Of a stretch of DNA of 23,963 nt, positions 12,273 to 19,690 are shown piece after piece (positions within the stretch are counted from its first letter, which is position 1; each line of letters begins with the position of its first letter). This DNA comes from a virus. The notes under the pieces were generated by a model that saw only the letters and a list, made by a program, of their open reading frames with translations, was not told the origin of the DNA and made no database searches. A program made the position numbers and the translations under genes. The stretch covers positions 1-23,963 of IMG/VR virus record IMGVR_UViG_3300043446_005449. The stretch is one strand, 5' to 3'.

Positions 12273-14105
12273 ATGGCAAATTCTAAAAAACAACTTACTA
12301 AAAAACAAATGATCGAGGTAAAAAACTCGATTCAAAGTGAAACCATCACCAAAGTACTTGCAGAATATGTTGCATGTAAAAAGGCAGGCCGTCCGGTTAA
12401 AACTACTATTAACCTTGCAACAGGAGTTGGTAAAACACGTACTGCTTGGAAGCTTATTTTTGAAAATGACAAATTCCAGACAATTCTTTTTATGGTTCCA
12501 AAACAATCGCTAGTTGACCAAACTATAGCAGAGTTCATGGAGCAAGGAATTGACTTTGACTATTGTACAGTTTATACGCAAGGCGATGTTAAAACAGTTG
12601 AAGAGTTACATCAATTCTTAAATAGATCAACTAATGGTAAAAAAATCGTTTTTGCTGTCTATAATTCGGTTGGAGTTACTGACGAGCGTTCAACTATTTT
12701 TAATGACTCACCCTTTATATTCGACTTAGCGATTTACGATGAGTGTCACCGAGTTGCAGGTAAAGAAATGAGTCAATTTACTTCATGTGTAGCCGATGCA
12801 GTTGTTAAAGCTCATCATAAATTATTCATGACTGCTACTGTTAAATTTTATCTTGAAGGTCCAGATGAAAATTTAAATGAATACTCAATGCAAAATGAGG
12901 AACTCTTCGGTAAGATTGCAATGTCTTTAACTGTATTTAAAGCAATTGAATTGGGGATCTTATGTCCATTCGAGACATTCTTATTGGAAGTAAATGACTC
13001 AGAAATTCGTAAAGCCCTTCGTAAAAATGTAGAATTTTACGATAGTATAACTAAGGGTCGTCATGTAGCAACTTTCTATGGAGTCCTTAATGCTTACAAT
13101 CAAGGTGCTCGTAAAATTATTGTAATGTATCGTCAAATCAGCGATGCTAACGATTTTGCTCGATTATTCCAATACTTACAGAGAACTTCTGGTCTATTCC
13201 AAGGCGCAACTATTGGTTCTGTTGCAAGTAGCGCAAGCCGTTATGAATTAGGAGCGCCTTATCAATACTTAAATGAAGCTGGTCAATTAGTAATTATCGG
13301 TAATAGCAAACGTAAAGCTCAACAATGGTGGTTAAAATACGGTCCTTTCTGCCAAAGTGCATCAGCTGTTGCAACTGCAACTCCTTGGATCAAAGAAGGC
13401 GAAGATGTTCCATGCATTGATTGTATTGTATTTGGAGATATTTTTAAGTCCGGTATTGATATTATCCAAATCATAGGACGAGCTCTACGTTGGTATGAAG
13501 ATAAAAATATTGCTCGCATTATTCTACCCATTATGCAAGGCGAAGCTACAAGCGTTGCTACTGCAATCCGAGCAACAGTAGGTTCTCTTCAAGAAAATGT
13601 TAGTGATTTTCAAATTACTCATGTTGAACATGTAAACGAACTTACGCCAGATCCTGCAAATGGTCAAAATCCTGACGAAATTACAGAAGTTACTGAGACT
13701 ACACCACGTTGGATTTTCTCTGAGGATCAAGATGGAATAACTACATTGGTTACCGATAATCAATTGACATTTAGCGTTATTCATAATGCAAATACTCCTG
13801 CTGCAACTAGATTAGAGCATGAACACATGATGCAAGTGATTGGACTTAGAGCCACTAATCGTTTTCATGAATACTCTCGAGAACAACGTGCAGAAAAATT
13901 TATTGATGAAATAATTGCTTTACTTAACGATGATAATTTTAGAGCTACCTCTGTTCGTAAAATTAATTCAAATGATTCATATTATGAAAGATATGCTAAT
14001 CAATATTCAATAAGTTTTGATGATGCAAAAAAAGAATTAAGTAAACAAATTTATCGAATCGAAGCTTTACGTAATGACTTTTTAAATAATCTGATCCAAT
14101 TCTAA
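12273..14105 (+). CDS. Superfamily 2 DEAD/DEAH-type helicase
   Basis: A 610-aa protein with clear SF2 motifs. Walker A is ATGVGKT at residues 49-55, the DECH box (motif II) is at 156-159, motif III MTAT is at 186-189, and motif VI QIIGRALR is at 399-406. The arrangement resembles the helicase part of type I/III restriction or phage DNA-repair helicases. No nuclease motif is evident in the last 150 residues. The role could be in DNA replication, recombination or transcription, or defence against host systems. The gene is AT-rich compared with the late genes and lies on the opposite strand within them, which suggests a separate transcription programme or acquisition. Module 3 precedes it and module 4 overlaps its end. 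Confidence 0.88.
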   Translation: MANSKKQLTKKQMIEVKNSIQSETITKVLAEYVACKKAGRPVKTTINLATGVGKTRTAWKLIFENDKFQTILFMVPKQSLVDQTIAEFMEQGIDFDYCTVYTQGDVKTVEELHQFLNRSTNGKKIVFAVYNSVGVTDERSTIFNDSPFIFDLAIYDECHRVAGKEMSQFTSCVADAVVKAHHKLFMTATVKFYLEGPDENLNEYSMQNEELFGKIAMSLTVFKAIELGILCPFETFLLEVNDSEIRKALRKNVEFYDSITKGRHVATFYGVLNAYNQGARKIIVMYRQISDANDFARLFQYLQRTSGLFQGATIGSVASSASRYELGAPYQYLNEAGQLVIIGNSKRKAQQWWLKYGPFCQSASAVATATPWIKEGEDVPCIDCIVFGDIFKSGIDIIQIIGRALRWYEDKNIARIILPIMQGEATSVATAIRATVGSLQENVSDFQITHVEHVNELTPDPANGQNPDEITEVTETTPRWIFSEDQDGITTLVTDNQLTFSVIHNANTPAATRLEHEHMMQVIGLRATNRFHEYSREQRAEKFIDEIIALLNDDNFRATSVRKINSNDSYYERYANQYSISFDDAKKELSKQIYRIEALRNDFLNNLIQF

Positions 14106-14128
14106 CATAATGTGGTATATTATTTATG
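14094..14128 (+). promoter_or_regulatory. Plus-strand promoter-like module 4 (degenerate)
   Basis: The first block is reduced to ATCCAAT (14094-14100), over the helicase's last codons. The second block GGTATATTATTTATG (14114-14128) is well preserved. CCAA-to-GGTA spacing is 18 nt, as in modules 2 and 3. The ATG at 14144 is 30 nt after the start of the GGTA block. Confidence 0.5.
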
Positions 14129-14143
14129 TAATAAAATTTAATT

Positions 14144-14647
14144 ATGAAACGTCAAGTATATTTTGAAAATGGAATTGATTTTTTAAAATTTCTTCATCGA
14201 AGAGATAAAATGAGAATTGATTTAGCTGTTTTAATTGAGGCTTTTAATCAAAATGAAGAATTCAAATTAGGTATCTTAAAAAAGATGGCCGATGAAAATG
14301 AAAGTCGAAGAAAAAATCGATCAGAATGTAGTGCTAAAGCCCGAAATACTGATAAGTGGAAAGAATCTAATAAAAGAACAGCTTCAGCAAAAGGTAAATT
14401 AAATAAAGGCGTTAAAAAGAAAAGTAATGAAAAGTATATTGAAGTTGCTTTAAGTCGACCAGTTGAGCATTATCAAAAAGTTTCTGCAGCTTTAACTGGT
14501 ATACCTCTTACTGAGGATCGTCGAAATAATATCTCTGATTCTTGTAAAAAACGTAAAGTATGCCCCTATTGTAATTCATTTGAGTCCAATGTAGCTAATA
14601 CAAATAGACACATGAATAACTATTGTAAAAATAGACCAGGTCTTTAA
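14144..14647 (+). CDS. Zinc-knuckle protein with NUMOD3-like segment
   Basis: A 167-aa, very basic protein. The N-terminal half (residues 1-60) is helical and unrecognised. Residues 60-105 are Lys/Ser/Asn-rich, and residues about 112-132 (KVSAALTGIPLTEDRRNNIS) resemble the NUMOD3 DNA-binding motif of homing endonucleases. The end holds C140-x2-C143-x12-H156-x4-C161. No nuclease core is visible, so this may be a homing-endonuclease derivative or a DNA-binding protein. It closes island B. The stop TAA (14645-14647) shares TTAA with the stop of the 43-aa minus-strand gene, as at 2593-2596, and a plus-strand terminator follows at 14673-14704. Confidence 0.76.
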   Translation: MKRQVYFENGIDFLKFLHRRDKMRIDLAVLIEAFNQNEEFKLGILKKMADENESRRKNRSECSAKARNTDKWKESNKRTASAKGKLNKGVKKKSNEKYIEVALSRPVEHYQKVSAALTGIPLTEDRRNNISDSCKKRKVCPYCNSFESNVANTNRHMNNYCKNRPGL

Positions 14648-14775
14648 CGTCCTTGTCCTCTATACTTCTTTGGGCGTTCGGTCTTAGGGCCAAACGCCTT
14701 TTTTGCTTTACCTGACTTCTTAGGTTTCTTTTTAAAGAGACTTTCAAGAGCCTTTTTTATCTTTCCCAGTGCCAT
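14644..14775 (-). CDS. 43-aa highly basic peptide
   Basis: An ATG at 14775-14773 opens a 43-aa frame ending at TAA 14646-14644. It reads MALGKIKKALESLF and then a Lys/Arg/Gly-rich tail (KKKPKKSGKAKKAFG). The start overlaps the stop of the 121-aa gene by one base (TAATG), a classic translational coupling. The composition suggests a nucleic-acid-binding or virion-packaged peptide. Its coding sequence includes the plus-strand terminator hairpin on the other strand. The stop overlaps the stop of the converging gene. It is small, so the call rests on the coupling and the strongly biased composition. Confidence 0.66.
   Translation of the reverse strand: MALGKIKKALESLFKKKPKKSGKAKKAFGPKTERPKKYRGQGR
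14673..14704 (+). terminator. Rho-independent terminator of island B
   Basis: GGCGTT (14673-14678) pairs with AACGCC (14693-14698), with further inner GG/CC pairing, and six T residues follow (14699-14704) on the plus strand. It lies 26 nt after the 167-aa gene's stop and inside the minus-strand 43-aa gene. Confidence 0.85.
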
Positions 14776-15140
14776 TATTTCAAGTTAACTAATTTGTACT
14801 TGGTTGAATACAATAATTCCTCGATCTCATCTATTTGATTTTGCAAGTATGACTGAGGAATTGCCTTTCTGAGCTCTGTCAATTGCTTGCAGATTTCTAC
14901 AAAGTAAGCTACGGTTGCTGCGTTATCTTTGTAAGAGACTAATGGGTAAGCAACATATCCTGAAAGGATCCCGTATTCACCCTGTGCGCTTTCGGTTAGG
15001 CCATCAATTAGTTCTGTGATCTCAGAGTAATATTCACCTAGGGTCTCATGTTCTGAGAATGATTTGGTTTGGCGATGGAAGATTTGGGCTTGAGTGTTTG
15101 AACTCAAGAGAATTGAAAGGAGTTTTACTAGTTGTTCCAT
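14775..15140 (-). CDS. Ferritin-like (Dps/DUF5856-type) phage protein
   Basis: A 121-aa all-helical protein. Residues 16-58 (AQIFHRQTKSFSEHETLGEY, then EITELIDGLTESAQGEY) follow the pattern A..xH.QT.S...H..LGE.Y....D...E..QG, seen in Dps-like helical-bundle proteins of Bacteroidota phages (DUF5856 by my recollection). Possible metal-binding residues are H21, H30, E34 and E53. The family's role in phages is not established; metal storage, DNA protection or a structural role are all possible. It begins 2 nt after the protease gene's stop and ends overlapping the 43-aa gene's start. Its leader contains TATCTAATTAATT just before ATG. Confidence 0.72.
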   Translation of the reverse strand: MEQLVKLLSILLSSNTQAQIFHRQTKSFSEHETLGEYYSEITELIDGLTESAQGEYGILSGYVAYPLVSYKDNAATVAYFVEICKQLTELRKAIPQSYLQNQIDEIEELLYSTKYKLVNLK

Positions 15141-15142
15141 AA

Positions 15143-17215
15143 TTAATTAGATAGTATCTTTTTGATTTTCATGTATTTTTTCATGGCTTCAATTTCGGCG
15201 AGATCCGAGAAAACTCCTTCAACCGAGAAACCGCGTAGTTCTCCAGCTTTTACTCTTTTACGAACTTGAGGATCTTCGATCTGCATTTTTACCATCCAAG
15301 TTCCTTTAGGCAGATTGAAACCATAAACCGTGTTGGCTTTATCTGTTTTTGGATCCTCAATCAACCAGGTCTCGAACACGTAAGTACCAGCATCTTTCTC
15401 TTTGTGATCTTGGTTAACGTCATTTGTACGAGCCTCTTTCATGTACTTCTTTGCAATCTCTTCAATTGTCTCGGCTGAAAAAACAACATCGTAAGGTTTG
15501 CCTTCATCATCAATACGAGGAATCGCCATATTTGGGATCATTGCTGGGCCTACTAGGATTCCTTTCTCTTCATCTTCAAATCTCAATACACTTGAGAATG
15601 CTGAGTGACCAGAGAGTCCTGGTAATGAAGACTGAGGAGACTTAAGATAACCTCTACCTTGTAAGGTTCTGGGTGCAGTGTTTGCCATGTGCTCTTCGTT
15701 ACTACCGTCTATTTCAACTCTGGTTACCTTTAGTCTTGAACCATCACGTGTGATTGAGTATTTAGAAAAATAGTGATTGCAATTGGCACCACCCTTATAG
15801 AGAAAGATGGAATAACTTGAGTCTCCGCCTGGACCAAATTCTTTATTTAGACTGTCCATCATTGCTAACTCTTCACGAGAGTAATAGCGATTAAGAGATT
15901 TCATTACTTGACAAAATCCTCTATGAGGTCCGGGTCCACCGCCTGAGTACTTCCAAACAAACTCTTCCTTGTCGGCTTTGGTATGAGTACGAGCTGGAGT
16001 GTAGTCCGCGCTCTTGATTGCATTCTGATCCGCAAAATGACCGGGATTAATCTCTTCAACCTCTTCGGCCCGAATACCAATCTCGGATCCCAACTTTTCT
16101 AAAGCAACAAGAAATTCATCAGAGAAAGTCCAGCTCCAAGTAGGAACGGGTGTCTCTACCTGATCTTTTCTAGACTTGGGAACCTCGTCCACGTAGGTCG
16201 GTAGGCTTGAGGTATCAATTCCAAATTTCTGACCAACCTCACCAAGCAGATCAACAACCTCTTGGTTATTGTCAATATGAGTTGTGATACCAAGTTCCTT
16301 TACCTTGGCAACCTTAGCCGCATTGGAGCCGGTTGCAAAGACATGATCTCTTGGAATGCCCAATGAATCGGTAAGAGGTAGCATCTCTTCTTTTGAAGAA
16401 CGAGCTGAGATAACGTAAACGTCATAGCCAGCGTTCATGCTGGCAAGAGCAGCGGTTTGACCGGTTGCTGTACTTAGGGTATCATCGTAATCGTATGAGA
16501 TTTTGGCAGTGTCGAAGCGCTCGTTCCAGATAAATCTACATGATTCAAGTGCGTCAGTTGGTGACATGCCCTCGTGTACCTTAACTGCGGTACAACGCTT
16601 TAGGAAATCGTCCTTGTGTTCTTGGGGTTGCGGATAAACTGTTTCAAATTCTCCACGTATCTCTGCCAATTTATTCTGGGCCCATTCGATTGCTGCTGGT
16701 CCTCCCCAAGCGTCCACCATTAGTCCACCACATCCTTCGGAATAGGGCACATCCTTGTATTGCAGGTGTCTTGCGAACGATGCCATTCTGGCAATGGTCT
16801 CTTCGGAAACCGGTTCGCCCTTGGCTAATTGATTGGCTCTGGCCCAACCTACTGGGGTTCCGCAGTCCTGATCGGGATGAGCGTCTCTCCATTCTAGCGC
16901 GCGTTTGGCTGCCGCTTTGGCTGAGGCAGGATAGTCGGTGTAGCTCTCAAAGGCTTCGTGTTTTGATTCCCATACTGAATAACAGATAGCTGTGGCTTGA
17001 TCTGCATCCTTGCCCTCATTGATGTTATAGGCAATGCAACGAGAGATAAATTTGTCCCGTGATTCGCCAGCATTGGGTTCAACAAATTCCTCCTTCTTGA
17101 AGTAGAGAAAATCTGCCTCAATTGCTGGATTCTCAACGAGACTTATTTTTTGTACCCCTGACTCTTCCAATTCGGGTAGAATCGCGAGTTCAATTAGTTT
17201 GGTCTTCTTTTCCAT
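15143..17215 (-). CDS. XkdF-type prohead protease with HAD-like and Cys-repeat domains
   Basis: A 690-aa multidomain protein. The N terminus has KISLVENPAIEADFLYF (23-39). Two related Cys segments follow: DKFISRC...AICYSVW (54-82) and DDFLKRC...ESCRFIW (203-231). Between them lies a region with AAKRALEWRDAHPDQDCG and MASFARH. Residues 238-317 look like a HAD phosphatase: DYDDTLS near 242, ISARSS near 270, HIDNN near 314. Residues 421-500 contain GGGPGPHRGFCQVMKSL and SYSIFLYKGGANCNHYF. The C-terminal 140 residues match XkdF-like prohead serine proteases (Peptidase_S78_2) and carry a likely catalytic His at H604 (QDHKEKD) and Ser at S664 (RGFSVEG). The protease should mature the scaffold and capsid. 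The other domains are unusual additions. TATATCTAA lies 4 nt before the ATG. Confidence 0.84.
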   Translation of the reverse strand: MEKKTKLIELAILPELEESGVQKISLVENPAIEADFLYFKKEEFVEPNAGESRDKFISRCIAYNINEGKDADQATAICYSVWESKHEAFESYTDYPASAKAAAKRALEWRDAHPDQDCGTPVGWARANQLAKGEPVSEETIARMASFARHLQYKDVPYSEGCGGLMVDAWGGPAAIEWAQNKLAEIRGEFETVYPQPQEHKDDFLKRCTAVKVHEGMSPTDALESCRFIWNERFDTAKISYDYDDTLSTATGQTAALASMNAGYDVYVISARSSKEEMLPLTDSLGIPRDHVFATGSNAAKVAKVKELGITTHIDNNQEVVDLLGEVGQKFGIDTSSLPTYVDEVPKSRKDQVETPVPTWSWTFSDEFLVALEKLGSEIGIRAEEVEEINPGHFADQNAIKSADYTPARTHTKADKEEFVWKYSGGGPGPHRGFCQVMKSLNRYYSREELAMMDSLNKEFGPGGDSSYSIFLYKGGANCNHYFSKYSITRDGSRLKVTRVEIDGSNEEHMANTAPRTLQGRGYLKSPQSSLPGLSGHSAFSSVLRFEDEEKGILVGPAMIPNMAIPRIDDEGKPYDVVFSAETIEEIAKKYMKEARTNDVNQDHKEKDAGTYVFETWLIEDPKTDKANTVYGFNLPKGTWMVKMQIEDPQVRKRVKAGELRGFSVEGVFSDLAEIEAMKKYMKIKKILSN
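15147..15153 (-). promoter_or_regulatory. TATCTAA element before the ferritin-like gene
   Basis: Minus-strand TATCTAA, 6 nt before the ATG at 15140. It overlaps the last codons and stop of the protease gene. It differs from the 9-mer elsewhere (CTATCTAA rather than TATATCTAA). Confidence 0.3.
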
Positions 17216-17219
17216 ATTC

Positions 17220-17228
17220 TTAGATATA
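17220..17228 (-). promoter_or_regulatory. TATATCTAA element before the protease gene
   Basis: Minus-strand TATATCTAA, only 4 nt before the ATG at 17215 and right after the tape-measure stop. If it is a promoter -10 box, the transcript would be nearly leaderless. Confidence 0.4.
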
Positions 17229-17233
17229 ATTAT

Positions 17234-19489
17234 TTAGAGTCTTGCCACTTGCTGTATGCGGAAATCAGCCTCTTGTTGTGAGGTCATCTCAGAAGCAACA
17301 ACATAGGTTTTAATTACTGGAATCGTCATTGATCCGGGTGCGGTTGCTCCGCCCTCTGCGAACGGTCTACCTCCACCAGCCTGATTGATTAGGCTTAGGA
17401 GTCCGCTAAACATCTCGGTGCTGCGTGCATTGATCACGGATTCACCATTAGAGAGTCGAGCAGCTATTGAGTCCGATGTTCCGGTACCCGGTCCGCTTAC
17501 AAGGCCACCGTCCGCAAACATGCTCTTGCCACCGCCAGCGGCTCCACCCGCTCCAGCGCCTGCACCAGCACCGCCTCCTCCTTCATCCGGCACAAACTCG
17601 GTATTCTTGATCTTGATTAGCTGAGCGGCTAGGGTAATGCCTGCCGCAACTAGGGCAGCGGTCATCATGATACCACCGTCAAATTTTGGATATTGAGCAA
17701 TGATACTACCTACCGCGACAGCACCGTTGATTAGGGCAGTTGCGTACTGTAGTTTCTTATTGTTATCAAACTGTTTCTTTTTAATCGCATTGGACTCTGC
17801 CAATTTTGCGGCTTCAATTTGAGCGATTGCCTCCTTATCACCTTCGGCTGCAGCCAATTGCGCTGCATACTTGCGATTGATTGCATTGATCTCATTGGTC
17901 TGATTGACCTGAACAAGTCCGCTAATTTGATTGATGACTCCCGAAGCCATGGCCAAGTACTTTTGGTAGTTGTCCATTTTCTGTTGAAATAGAGCAGCAT
18001 CCCTAGCCTCTTCTTCATCGGCTAATTGCTTCTTCTTGTTTGCAAGTTCAATCTCTAGATCAATTGTCTCTTGTTGAGCAGCCGTAGCCGCATCTATCTT
18101 CTTTTGAATTCGATCAAGGTCAAGTTGATCCTGTTTCTTTTTGATCTCTTCTTTTTCTTGTTCGGTTTTTGCATCGCTTTGAATTAGGAGTAGGGACTCT
18201 TTCTTATACTCATCATCGATCGCTTTTAACCTATCATCAAATGCCTTTTTATCGTCCTCTAGCTTTTTGGCCTTACGTGCCTTTTCCTGTTCATCTAAGA
18301 GATTATTGGTTGCAACGATTTGTGCTGCATCCTCGGCCGCTTGTTGGGCCTTTAGGGCAGCTAGTGCAGCATTCTCTTCTTTAGTACGCTTCTTAATCTT
18401 TTCAAGGGCATCTATCTTGACCTGTAGTTCAGCATCCTGATTCTTTTGAGCAATTACCAGGGCCTCTCTTGCTCTGAGCTCCTCGTCCTTGATGCTGGCT
18501 AGGTAAGCCTCATCGACCGCCTTAGTCTCAGCTTTAAGAGCCTCTTTCTTGATTGCAATGGCAGCATCGGCTCTCTCCTTGGCCTTGGCAGCAGCCTCTT
18601 TGGCAGCATCCTCAGCCGCTTTTTGCTTTTCTTTCTCTTTTGCCGCTTCTTCAGCATCCAATTGCTTTTGAAGTTTATTAAATTGACGTTGTTGAGCAGA
18701 GGCTTTTTGTTGAGCTTCATATACTCGTTGTTGAGCTTCAGCCTGTTTATCTATTGCTGCTGTACTTCGTCCATGCATTATTATTTCATCTTCAGCTATT
18801 TCTAGTCTTTCCTTGGCATTCTTTAATGCTTGAGCAGCATTAGCTTCTTCAACTTTCCGTACATCTTCTAATGCCTTTTTTCTTTCTTCAAAAGTTGCAT
18901 TAGAGTCAGACATGATTTCCCTGGCCTCAGCAATTTGTGCATTGGTTTTAGCTTGTTGAACATTAAAATCTCTTTCTGCATCCTCTAATTCATCCAGTGA
19001 TGATGCTAGACTTCTACCAGCGGTACCCGCATTTCCAAATAGATTTGCAACAACCTCTAGACCGTCGGCAACCTTTTCAAGAACGTTAACCGCAATTGTT
19101 TCAAGAAATGCAAAAATTGGTCGAACAATCTGACCAAATATCTCTGTGATCTCACTAAGAGAGTCCATTGCTTTATCTGAGTTCTGGATTGCCTTGGTGA
19201 AGGCAGCTAGAATAACTCCAATTGTACCAATCACGGCACCAATTGGGGTAGCCAAGAACTGTAGCGCAGCCTTGGTCATGCTCATGATACCGCTAGCGGC
19301 ACCGCCTAGTGGACCGGGTAGTTTACCCAGCAGGTCACCAAAATTGCTGGTTGATTTTGTGGTACTTGCGACCGCACTACCGGCTTTACCACCGGCATCG
19401 GCCATTTTATCTAGGGAGTCCGTCGTCTTTTGAATCGACTCGGCCCCTTCCACGGTGGCTTTAACCCTTACGTCAACGTCTTTCGCCAT
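17234..19489 (-). CDS. Tail tape measure protein
   Basis: A 751-aa protein with the typical tape-measure plan. The N terminus is Val/Lys-rich (MAKDVDVRVKATVEGAESIQ). A hydrophobic segment near residues 70-105 includes FLATPIGAVIGTIGVILAAF. A very long charged coiled coil (about 165-510, rich in Ala, Lys, Glu and Gln) follows. A second hydrophobic region lies at about 577-625, then a Gly/Ala-rich stretch (about 633-651) and a C-terminal LSNGESVINARSTEMF motif common at tape-measure ends. It sets tail length and may form a membrane channel at infection; 751 residues imply a moderate tail of about 110 nm by the usual rule. No sheath gene is seen, so a siphovirus is favoured. It lies between the tail proteins and the protease. 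Confidence 0.9.
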   Translation of the reverse strand: MAKDVDVRVKATVEGAESIQKTTDSLDKMADAGGKAGSAVASTTKSTSNFGDLLGKLPGPLGGAASGIMSMTKAALQFLATPIGAVIGTIGVILAAFTKAIQNSDKAMDSLSEITEIFGQIVRPIFAFLETIAVNVLEKVADGLEVVANLFGNAGTAGRSLASSLDELEDAERDFNVQQAKTNAQIAEAREIMSDSNATFEERKKALEDVRKVEEANAAQALKNAKERLEIAEDEIIMHGRSTAAIDKQAEAQQRVYEAQQKASAQQRQFNKLQKQLDAEEAAKEKEKQKAAEDAAKEAAAKAKERADAAIAIKKEALKAETKAVDEAYLASIKDEELRAREALVIAQKNQDAELQVKIDALEKIKKRTKEENAALAALKAQQAAEDAAQIVATNNLLDEQEKARKAKKLEDDKKAFDDRLKAIDDEYKKESLLLIQSDAKTEQEKEEIKKKQDQLDLDRIQKKIDAATAAQQETIDLEIELANKKKQLADEEEARDAALFQQKMDNYQKYLAMASGVINQISGLVQVNQTNEINAINRKYAAQLAAAEGDKEAIAQIEAAKLAESNAIKKKQFDNNKKLQYATALINGAVAVGSIIAQYPKFDGGIMMTAALVAAGITLAAQLIKIKNTEFVPDEGGGGAGAGAGAGGAAGGGKSMFADGGLVSGPGTGTSDSIAARLSNGESVINARSTEMFSGLLSLINQAGGGRPFAEGGATAPGSMTIPVIKTYVVASEMTSQQEADFRIQQVARL

Positions 19490-19658
19490 GATCTTGTACG
19501 AGATTATTTGTTATATTAAATGTCTGTTGGGCAGAGTCGAAACTCCAGGCCAAAAGTTTACCAAGATGAGGATGTAGTCCGTCCCTCTCTAATTCTTTCT
19601 CGAAAAGAGCGGTGGCTAGTTCCAAACCCTGTTGTAATGGTGATTTATCGTGTTCCAT
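19473..19658 (-). CDS. Hypothetical protein before the tape measure
   Basis: A 61-aa helical protein (MEHDKSPLQQGLELATALFEK...) that overlaps the tape-measure start by 17 nt. Small genes in this position often act in tail assembly, but size alone does not prove a chaperone role. A frameshifted partner was looked for and not found. TATATCTAA lies 5 nt before the ATG. The overlap and this element support it as real. Confidence 0.6.
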   Translation of the reverse strand: MEHDKSPLQQGLELATALFEKELERDGLHPHLGKLLAWSFDSAQQTFNITNNLVQDHGERR

Positions 19659-19663
19659 TTGTT

Positions 19664-19672
19664 TTAGATATA
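19664..19672 (-). promoter_or_regulatory. TATATCTAA element before the 61-aa gene
   Basis: Minus-strand TATATCTAA, 5 nt before the ATG at 19658, in the short gap after the 1218-aa tail gene. Same 9-mer and near-identical spacing as the copy before the protease gene. Confidence 0.4.
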
Positions 19673-19690
19673 GATTTTAATTGGATTGAA

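Noticed and set aside
19473-19690. Programmed frameshift producing a tail-assembly chaperone fusion
   Set aside because: The 61-aa frame does not continue into a second chaperone frame, and no slippery heptamer was recognised before its end.
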